Source of the DNA: Loripinus fragilis
Taxonomy: Eukaryota; Mollusca; Bivalvia; Lucinida; Lucinidae
NCBI GenBank assembly: GCA_964019695.1
Contig: OZ026528.1
Coordinates: forward strand, 54,962,495-55,026,494
DNA length: 64,000 nt
Reading direction: 5' to 3'
Made by a program: the position numbers and the translations under genes. Under the pieces are notes generated by a model. That model worked only from the letters and a program-made list of their open reading frames with translations. It did not search any database and was not told the DNA's origin. Below, piece after piece: positions 57,248-64,000 of the stretch (within the stretch, counting starts at the first letter, position 1; each line of letters begins with the position of its first letter).

Positions 57248-57571
57248 TAAGTATTTTTAAAATCATGTTTTGTTTTACATTTGTATCAGACCATAATACA
57301 GACTAGTTAAAGTTATACTTTGTTCAGTCAAAGAACATGTACAGTTATCTGAATAGCTCTTTGAAACTGTCAGATATTGTACGTGGTCTCTTCTGTCAAC
57401 AACCATATTATAACTTATTTTCATTATACAAACTCATCATCATCATTTCTTTTATTTTATCATACAAATTTTTACTATTTCCATCTTCATCATGTTTAGT
57501 TTAATACCGCTTGACGCTAATGACCCACAAGGGTTGATGCGTCGTTAAGCACCAAACAAACAAACAAACAA
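57248..57571 (+). other. LINE-A 3' UTR with conserved terminal hairpin
   Basis: The stem-loop at 57513-57543 (GACGC...GCGTC, inner GACCC/GGGTT, loop ACAA) is conserved in LINE-B (43336-43367) and lies just before the tail. Such a structure is a candidate for RT recognition of the template. Confidence 0.7.
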
Positions 57572-57584
57572 AATAGCATATTGT

Positions 57585-58259
57585 AAAAAAAGTTTTTCTC
57601 GACGTGTATTTAAAGATGGCTCATCTGCCTAAACATAAAGACTTGCAGTAGGTGATGTTCTAAATGCTCCTAAGGCTAATCTAAGACCTTGATGATGGAT
57701 AGGATCAAGCATAGCTAAATAAGATTTTCTTGCCGATCCATAAACAATGGATCCATAGTCTAGTTTTGAACGTATCAAAGATCGATATAATTGTAAGAGT
57801 GTTGTTAGATCTGCACCCCAAGTAGTGTGAGATAAAACTTTCAATATGTTCAAGGATTTAAGGCACTTTGCCTTCAAGTATTTAATATGTGGGATAAAAC
57901 TAAGCTTTTTGTCAAATATCAAACCAAGATATTTGTATTCCTGTACAACAGGAATAGGCGATCCATTTAATGTAAGAATTGGATCATCATGTTACTTTCG
58001 CAACTGACAGAAATGTACACACTGTGTTTTTGACTTGGAAAATTTAAAGCCATTGTTAGTGGCCCAATGTTCTATCTTGTTTAAGTTTTGCTGTAGATGC
58101 CTTTCAATTGTTCGCATACTTTTTGATCGAAAGCAAATACAAAAATCATCAACATAGAGAGAGCAATCTGTTAAATTATCTAGGCATTTAACAATATCAT
58201 TGATTTTAATATTAAAAAGAGTTGTAGATAATACACCACCTTGTGGGACCTCCTGCTCC
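57585..58259 (-). mobile_element. LINE-B copy, 5' part (RT segment)
   Basis: Minus strand from 58259: EQEVPQGGVLSTTLFNIKIN (RT motif B), CSLYVDDFCICFRSKSM (YVDD), FSKSKTQCVHFCQLRK, one stop, then FDKKLSFIPHIKYLKAKCLK to RTSPTASLYV and on to the LINE-A insertion point. It is truncated at motif B. Joined with 50130-51563 it makes a LINE-B copy of about 2.1 kb. Confidence 0.95.
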
Positions 58260-58271
58260 ACATGCTATATT

Positions 58272-58446
58272 GTATGCTAAATAAATTGCCTTGTGATCAA
58301 AGATACCATTGTGATCTACAGATAAAAATGAAACTATTTTGATTTTAATTAGTTTGAAACGTTATTTTTCGAATCCTGAAAAATCAATACTTAACTTAGG
58401 TCTTCCTTAACTTTAAATAGGCATTGTAATTCCGGGCCCAGGGCAT
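58272..58446. mobile_element. MITE M4 right part
   Basis: Ends AGGCATTGTAATTCCGGGCC CAGGGC, the inverted match of 50051-50110. Interior text CATTGTGATCTACAGA and AGTTTGAAACGTTATTTTTC is shared with the M4 copy at 58694. Confidence 0.85.
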
Positions 58447-58996
58447 AAATTTAAGTTTATCGAAAGAACCTTGCTGAAAATTACAACAATTTTAGCTCGA
58501 TATTTAGGACTAGTGTTATTCTTTCATCTGTTTAGAAAATTGGTCAAATGCTGAAAACTTACTTATGAGATTATGAACTGATAAGCACGGTGACATATCC
58601 TTTTTATTTCATAAATGGATAGCCCATGCATTTAACAAACTGTATGAAAGTTTAAGTCTACCTTAACTTTAAGGAGGCATTGTAATTCTAGGCCCTGGGT
58701 CTAGGATTACAGTGCCTTCTCAAAGTTAAGGAAGACTTAAGTATTAATATTTTAAGATGTTGCATTAAATGTTTAATGAATTGCCAGGATTGATGCAGTA
58801 TATCATTGTGATCTCCAGAAAGTTGAACTTTTTTTATTCTAATCAGTTTGAAACGTTATTTTTTCGCATCCTGAAAAATCAATACTTAAGTATTCCTTAT
58901 TTTAAGGAGGCATTGTAATTCCGGGTACTGGGCCCAAAATTACAATGCCTCCTTAAAGTTAAGTGCTACTTAAGTTAAGTATTAATTATTTGGGGA
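58447..58996. repeat. M4 cluster: one complete and two half copies
   Basis: The complete copy at about 58694-58938 has both TIRs (AGGCCCTGGG and GTACTGGGCCC sides). Half ends abut it on the left (CTTTAAGGAGGCATTGTAAT at 58667-58690) and right (ATTACAATGCCTCCTTAAAG at 58945-58964). Another weathered end is near 59757-59802. Confidence 0.75.
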
Positions 58997-59004
58997 TGCA
59001 AAAA

Positions 59005-59224
59005 TAGGGTAAAGTCGGGTAACTTCGGACATCAGGTAAATTCGAACATATATTTGCAAACACTGAGAATCCAGATGAGACGGCTCCTTATTTGAGCCGT
59101 CTCATCAGGGTTTTCATTGTTTGCTAAAGATAATTGATTTTTTATTCCAATAATTAAAATATGAAACAATCAAAGTCACTGTCCGAATTTATTTGACCGT
59201 CCGAATTTACCGGACTTTACCCTA
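59005..59224. mobile_element. MITE M7, 220 bp, with internal hairpin
   Basis: TIR TAGGGTAAAGTCGGGTAACT / TAGGGTAAAGTCCGGTAAAT, continuing TCGGAC. The centre holds a perfect 12-bp stem GATGAGACGGCT/AGCCGTCTCATC (59074-59106). Termini resemble pogo/Tc1-related elements. Confidence 0.75.
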
Positions 59225-59272
59225 CGTTTCAAACTTCCACATATGCTGTAGATCACAGTGTGATCTTTGACC

Positions 59273-59729
59273 ATATGAGCCACGAAATGAGATTTCCAAC
59301 AATATGGTATGTGCGACCAGCAAAGCTTCAGACCAGCCTGTGCTTATGCGCAGTCTGATCAGAGCCTTTGGTAGTCGCCTGAATATTCTATGAGTGTTAA
59401 GCTACTGACTGAACACAATTTGAAGTTTCTAAGCTTAAAAAGGCTGCACAGGTTCGTCTGAGTCTACACTTGTCAAAATGCCACATTGCTGGAAATCACA
59501 TGTCACGGCTCATATATCCGTATGTGCGACCCGCAAGCCTCAGACCAGCCTGCGCATATGCGAAGTCTGATCAGAACCTTTGCTAGTCGCTTGAATATTC
59601 TATGAGTGTTAAGCTACTAACTGAACACAATTTGAAGTTTCTAAGCTTAATAGTAGGCTGCACAGGCTCGTCCGAGTCTACACTTGTCAAAATGCCACAT
59701 TGCTGGAAATCACATGTCACGGCTCATAT
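59273..59729. mobile_element. MITE M2 with a tandem second unit
   Basis: Unit 1 is 59273-59515 with TIRs ATATGAGCCACGAAATGAGA and its inverted ATGTCACGGCTCATAT. A second unit of about 205 bp at 59521-59729 repeats TGTGCGACC(A/C)GCAA through CACGGCTCATAT without its own left TIR. Confidence 0.8.
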
Positions 59730-59834
59730 CATGTTGAAATATCAAAATGTAACTAAGGCAGTACTTAACTTCAAGGAGACATTGTCATTTTGGGCCCTGT
59801 GCATGTCCACGAATTCCAATGCAGGCATTCACTT

Positions 59835-60353
59835 TCAGTGAAATATATCACTCTCTAAATAACGTTTGTTTTGCCCGTCGCCACGTCGCTTCCTGACTTG
59901 AATAATATGCGGGGCTGCGCAATAACATGACACTGAAACCAGTTGCATCTTCTGTACCCAGCGAACATCATTATTTAGACACTCCTTCATTAAAACAGGT
60001 ATCGTATAATACACTGGCTTACAAGAGTTATTGTCAGCGCAAGATGGGTACCTGCACTTCGCCACGTTCAGCCTGGCTGGTATCCGATTCTCATTGATGT
60101 CCGATACATACGTCCATGGGCAAACGCTCCTCAGGTTGAATGGCATATTTGAAGTAAGAGGAATATGGCACATTGTGTCATCCGTAGACGAGCTGAGGGA
60201 ATCTGCCATGTAATCATTGCGAGTTATTTGATACCATGGTACACGCTGAATGTCGTTGTCAGAGAGTGTTACGTGAGAGGAACTCGTCTCGTTGTCACAG
60301 CCATGCGCATGTCCAACGCATAAACTCAAGCGAATAAGCACACAAAATGTTGC
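59835..60353 (-). CDS. Interleukin-17-like cytokine, main coding exon
   Basis: The exon begins after CGTTTTTCAG (3' splice site, 60354) and ends at TGA 59835, giving about 172 residues. It carries the IL-17 core: RSVCPWTYVSDINENRIPAR (W-x-Y..D..NRIP), LNVAKCRYPSCADNNSCKPV, YYTIPVLMKE, and QLVSVSCYCAAP. Numbered from the GTG codon at 60341, cysteines at 96, 101, 107, 121, 139 and 141 fit the cystine-knot fold. The first residues (FCVLIRLSLCVGHAHG) look like the end of a signal peptide, so exon 1 with the initiator Met must lie upstream on the minus strand and was not identified. IL-17 proteins are secreted immune cytokines, expanded in bivalves. There is no frame damage; no AATAAA is seen within 100 bp downstream. 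Which IL-17 paralogue this is cannot be told. Confidence 0.85.
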   Translation of the reverse strand, partial: ATFCVLIRLSLCVGHAHGCDNETSSSHVTLSDNDIQRVPWYQITRNDYMADSLSSSTDDTMCHIPLTSNMPFNLRSVCPWTYVSDINENRIPARLNVAKCRYPSCADNNSCKPVYYTIPVLMKECLNNDVRWVQKMQLVSVSCYCAAPHIIQVRKRRGDGQNKRYLESDIFH

Positions 60354-60754
60354 CTGAAAAACGTTTCCCCAAAACGTGTATATGCGTACCTGAAAAATAA
60401 TTAGCCTGCAATGTGATTACAGTGTCTTAAGCGGTCGCTCAAAAAACAAACAAACACCAACATATCTTTTTCAAGACCAATGACTGCTTGATACAGGTCA
60501 AAAGTATTGTAGAATGCTCCTGTTATGCAATATATTTGACCTGCGCTGAACTACCGCTTGTCTGTACGACCAATATTGGATATTTTGGCAGCCGTTATAG
60601 ACAGGTTTCACTGTATGTGCAGATACGATCCGTCAATACTCAAACAAGCCTTCGTAACCACATAGCAGCCTATCTCGCCAGGACCTTCATTTTTCACGAA
60701 CATAAGGTACATGTATGGTAGACAACTACATGAGTCGTTCATTAAATTATACCC
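60354..60754 (-). other. Presumed intron or upstream region of the IL-17-like gene
   Basis: No convincing signal-peptide exon with a GT donor was found here. CAGGTACGC near 60390 is too close to the acceptor to be a normal intron start. Confidence 0.35.
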
Positions 60755-61481
60755 GACAAAAAAAAAAGAAACGCACCACTACGATTTTCCCATTAAGATC
60801 TCATTTTAAGGAAAATGTTAATTGTCATGAAATATTTATTTCTGATCAAATTTTACTAAAACGAATTTGACGTAGATTAGTATCTGTACTTTCCCTGTGT
60901 ATGCACAAAACACGCCAAGGCGAGGAGTAAATGGGTTTGAAAGCGTTTATTCCGGCAACGCTACTGTCTACATGAAATTCCGAGTATGTTTTACATTGGC
61001 AAAGTATGAAAACGATATGTTGCCGTTGTGTGAGACAAACGATGTGTTTAATGGTGCTTTTTTGTTATCCCAAAGTATTGATTAAAATAATGTTGAAATC
61101 TTTAAGTTTTTTAAGGTTTATCTCCAGTGTGGAATCGTTATCCAAAGGTTAGTCTCAGACATGGGCTACCTAGCGTTCAATTATCGCGAATGATGAATTT
61201 AAAAATAGGATTTGCAAAGAATAAGTATCTGAGATTAATCGAATTGCTTGGACTTATCCAGCAATAGAGCATTATAAAAACGTTTATTTCTAGTGACTTT
61301 ACAATTTGACCCCACTTGGTGCATGACCAATATTCTTTAACACAATTTCGACGCCTGATTGCAAAAGACGTGTAACGCAGCAGTACCTGACATACCTTTG
61401 CACTGATATGAAATGAATTGGCCTATCATTTGTGATCTTCCTGAGAGTTGAACAGTTCTTAGTGGTGCGTTTCTTTTTTGG
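60755..61481. mobile_element. Tc1-type non-autonomous element
   Basis: The left end AAAAAAAGAAACGCACCACT and right end AGTGGTGCGTTTCTTTTTTG are inverted copies typical of Tc1-like termini. The roughly 700-bp interior has no transposase motif that I can read. Confidence 0.7.
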
Positions 61482-61815
61482 CACATATGCACCTCCATAC
61501 CACGTGGCTGTGATTCCTGGCTTCACCAGTCTGTCGGATGAGACTTTAAGCCATGGCCCCGTCTCCATATGCTATAAGCTGTTGGTCGGACGTTCAACAG
61601 AAACACAACAACAACAACTACATGGCTGTGTTAAATCCACGGGAAAGAGGCTTTGAAGAAAGGCACGAAATTTTGGTCTAATTCGTTCATTTTTTCTGAA
61701 GTATTTGAAATTCAAACACACGTGTGTAAAATTGAAAACTGAAATGTATTTGAGGTCGCGTGAGTCTTGTAATTTCTGGTTCATAAACATAAAATGCATC
61801 GCTTAAGGTACACAG

Positions 61816-62035
61816 TACTGTAGATTCGGAAATTTTCGCGAGAATTTTATTTTCGCGAATAGCATTAAAATACATATTAGTGATGTGAACAATTCCCGAC
61901 TTATGCAAGATTTACCTATATCAATAAACGACAGAGTGATTTTGCCATTTCGCGAGGGTTTTATTTTCACGAAACTTCGCATATGCGAAGTTTCGCGAAA
62001 ATAAAGTCCTCGCGAAAATTTCCGAATTTACAGTA
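61816..62035. mobile_element. MITE M5 with a 26-nt internal palindrome
   Basis: TIRs CTGTAGATTCGGAAATTTTC / CTGTAAATTCGGAAATTTTC sit between TA dinucleotides. 61970-61995 is a perfect palindrome of arm CGAAACTTCGCAT. TTTCGCGA words repeat throughout. Probably mariner-mobilised. Confidence 0.85.
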
Positions 62036-62037
62036 TA

Positions 62038-62379
62038 CATATGCCATCTGCAGTTTCCAATAAGCCAATTTTCAGGTGGCACAAAAAATCTAGGTGGCGA
62101 AACTAACATACATGTACATGTACATGTAAATGATGGTCCCCGTCCCCGTCCCAGTCAGCTAAAAGCTGCTGCTACCAGCTAATATGCCATTTTTGTGACT
62201 TCTGCGTTTGGCAAGCAAGAAGCGCCTACTGTAATGTTATTTGTACGTGCGAGCAGTGCAGGCTCTTCTTTCGAGACAGAAACGCAGAACATCTTGGAAT
62301 ATGACTATCAACCGAGACTTTCGGTTGAGGCTTATGTTCGACATTCGCCGTCTCAGAATTGAAATCCCGTGATCAATAT
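62038..62379. other. Intergenic stretch, no gene seen
   Basis: Contains a short (ACATGT)n run near 62110. Confidence 0.45.
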
Positions 62380-62602
62380 GGGCCTCGGCGTGAGATTTTT
62401 TTTTGAATGCGAACAACAAAGGCACACACCCGCCCGCGCAGTCTGATCGGCGCCATTCGTTTTCGCTGTTTAAATCATGCAGTACTCAACAGAGCTCCAA
62501 GCCAAATTTCAATATTCTAACTAGTCTCTGTAGCTGAGCAGGCTGGTTTGAACCTCATCTGGTCGGAAACCCCGAAGACGGATTTTCTGATCGCGGCCGA
62601 CT
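62380..62602. mobile_element. MITE M1, degraded copy
   Basis: GGGCCTCGGCGTGAGATTTT, GCGCAGTCTGATCGGCGCC, then CTAGTCTCTGTAGCTGAGCA and CCCCGAAGACGGATTTTCTG match the complete M1 at 22536 in order. Confidence 0.8.
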
Positions 62603-62653
62603 TTCGGACGAATACATATATCCTTCGAGTCTCCTTCATATTTACCCTCATTA

Positions 62654-62848
62654 CACACCGGATAGGGGGCAATCGAAAACGTTAAAAATATCCATGAACG
62701 TTTATCATAAATAGTTAAAAACTGTATTTTCGATTGCCATTTGTCGTCCGATTGGCGAAAAATGGCGATCGAAAGCACTATTCCTAGCGATTTTTGATCC
62801 GCGTTTATCGATGTTAAAAGCGTTTTCGATTGCCGCCTATAAGGTGTG
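62654..62848. mobile_element. MITE M6, 195 bp with 5-bp TSD
   Basis: The 28-bp TIR begins CACACCGGATAGGGGGCAAT; the inverted right end is CACACCTTATAGGCGGCAAT, both continuing CGAAAACG. Flanked by CATTA on each side (62649-62653 and 62849-62853). Confidence 0.85.
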
Positions 62849-63051
62849 CATTATCTCACCTTCATTTCTCGAACATGAATATCCTCCTCAATACGTCACA
62901 TTTAACGTCAGATACGAAGCTGTCTGTTATAGCAAATCAATTTACGAAACATAGCATGTTAAATTTGGATAGCATGACAACGTATACCAAAAATGGGCTG
63001 CACATCCGAATATGGCCTTTTACAACGTTTTAAGTGACGCGTCACAAAAAT

Positions 63052-63128
63052 GGGACCAAACAAAATGCACACAATAAACTTAATTCCCATTGACAATAAA
63101 GTTTATAATGTGCATTTCGTTTGGTCCC
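63052..63128. repeat. Small inverted repeat (hairpin), 77 bp
   Basis: GGGACCAAACAAAATGCACA...TAAACTT pairs with AAGTTTATAATGTGCATTTC GTTTGGTCCC around a loop of about 17 nt, with two or three mismatches. Confidence 0.75.
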
Positions 63129-64000
63129 TTTGTTGAAGTAGACAAGAACGCATCAGCGGGCGACAAGGGCTCACACAAGCCTGCTAAAGCTCAGACTCAC
63201 TAGATGAGCATGCACTGCTCGCATGGACAAGGAACGGAAGTCAGACCAATTATTTCATATCCCTAGGTTTAGTTAAACAGAAACGTTTGGCGTAAAATTT
63301 TAGATATTCTTTTACCCATCAGAGAATGTTTTGGGTTCTCATTTAGACGGGTCTCTTAAGTATCCACAACATATGGTTTGGTTGAGAAATAAGAAAAATA
63401 TTTTTGTTACGCGCCTGAATTATCCATCAAAAACATGGCCGCCATCGAGCACTGTTAGTTTTTCATATAGCATATGCGGTAAATATTGTATTAGTTCGTA
63501 CAGCAAGAAATACTTATTTTTCTCTGTGTACGAACTATTAAAAATATTTTTTGGGAAAACGTCACTGTATGAACTAATAAAATGAAATCCAAATAATCGC
63601 TAAAAGCATGCGAAATTTGCCCAGAGGGAGGGATTTCGGCGTATATTTTAAGCCTAGTCTTATATTATATGTGTCTGATACATGGTGAAAGACTGAAACA
63701 AAGAATAGTTGACCAAGGTCGCGATAATCACTGTGTCTCAGCATTCTTTTTCCAAAGGGTTTATTCCCCATTATCAGACGAGTTCAATCAAGTGATGCCC
63801 CTGGGGCCAAAACATAAAAGTCTTCTGGTCTGAAACAACTGGGCCTTGGTCCTTGACATTTTATTTGTAGCATCATCTTGTGAACCTTTGCCAAATTTTG
63901 TTCAAATTGTGTATCTGGCGGCCAAAAATGGCCCCGCCGCGGATGTCACATTTTATTTGGTGAGGTTCTACATCCTGTTAATTTTGTCAACATAACCCAT
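63129..64000. repeat. Non-coding window end with M3 relic
   Basis: 63330-63415 is an M3 copy (AGACGGGTCTCTTAAGTATC, CACAACATATGGTTTGGTTG). 63790-64000 has TTCAAATTG and GGCCCCGCC words reminiscent of the GTCCGTCC-family interior. No gene is present. Confidence 0.5.

Larger units (their letters stand above)
51564..57571 (+). mobile_element. LINE-A, full-length RNase H-bearing non-LTR retrotransposon
   Basis: A 6008-bp element with a 573-bp 5' UTR, two long intact ORFs, a 3' UTR and an (ACAAA/CAAA)n tail. It is flanked by a perfect 13-bp target duplication AATAGCATATTGT (51551-51563 and 57572-57584), and its ends coincide exactly with the interruption of LINE-B. Domain order (CCHC gag-like ORF1; EN, RT, RNase H, CX2CX7HX4C in ORF2) fits the I group, perhaps Nimb-like; the clade is from memory. 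Intact frames and identical TSDs imply a recent insertion. Confidence 0.95.

Overview
This window reads as nuclear DNA of an invertebrate animal, most likely a bivalve mollusc. The DNA is AT-rich and gene-poor, with eukaryotic splice signals, and nearly every recognisable protein comes from a mobile element. Families typical of marine invertebrates are present: an RNase H-bearing LINE, a Penelope-like reverse transcriptase, RTE-like, Ty3/Gypsy, hAT, Tc1/mariner and PIF/Harbinger-ISL2EU elements, tRNA-derived SINEs and many MITEs. The one clear host gene is an interleukin-17-like cytokine exon. The bivalve assignment is inference from this mixture; no species is claimed. Names such as LINE-A, SINE-1 and M1 are local labels for this report.

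Layout. 0-8 kb: a LINE-B tail cut by the window edge, a Penelope-like RT with a structured 3' region, two inverted repeat arms, and an RTE-like RT relic. 8-13.7 kb: SINEs, a Tc1 relic, an AT microsatellite with a 52-nt palindrome, and a DDE_Tnp_4 transposase with its catalytic triad. 13.8-22 kb: repeats only, with inverted arms about 4.5 kb apart and an element carrying 129-bp tandem units. 22.3-24.3 kb: two splice-compatible exons of an unassigned gene, one split by a MITE. 26.6-29.2 kb: a second DDE_Tnp_4 transposase (-) divergent from a YqaJ exonuclease relic (+) that a mariner element interrupts. 29.2-40 kb: minisatellites, zinc-finger ORF relics, a hAT transposase, a third DDE_Tnp_4 relic, and a 1.7-kb A-tract satellite. 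40-43.4 kb: a Gypsy integrase cut by LINE-A, which is joined head-to-head to LINE-B. 43.4-50 kb: mostly empty, with a 1.5-kb TIR element. 50-58.4 kb: the centrepiece, a full-length two-ORF LINE-A inside LINE-B inside a MITE, with target-site duplications at both LINE levels. 58.4-64 kb: MITE clusters around the IL-17-like exon on the minus strand at 59.84-60.35 kb.

How the parts relate. LINE-A (51564-57571) looks structurally complete: gag-like ORF1, then ORF2 with endonuclease, RT, RNase H and a C-terminal zinc finger, the two overlapping by one base as TAATG. The SINEs share a short 3'-end motif with LINE-A and LINE-B, which suggests the LINE machinery mobilises them. Most other coding sequence is broken by frameshifts, stops or later insertions.
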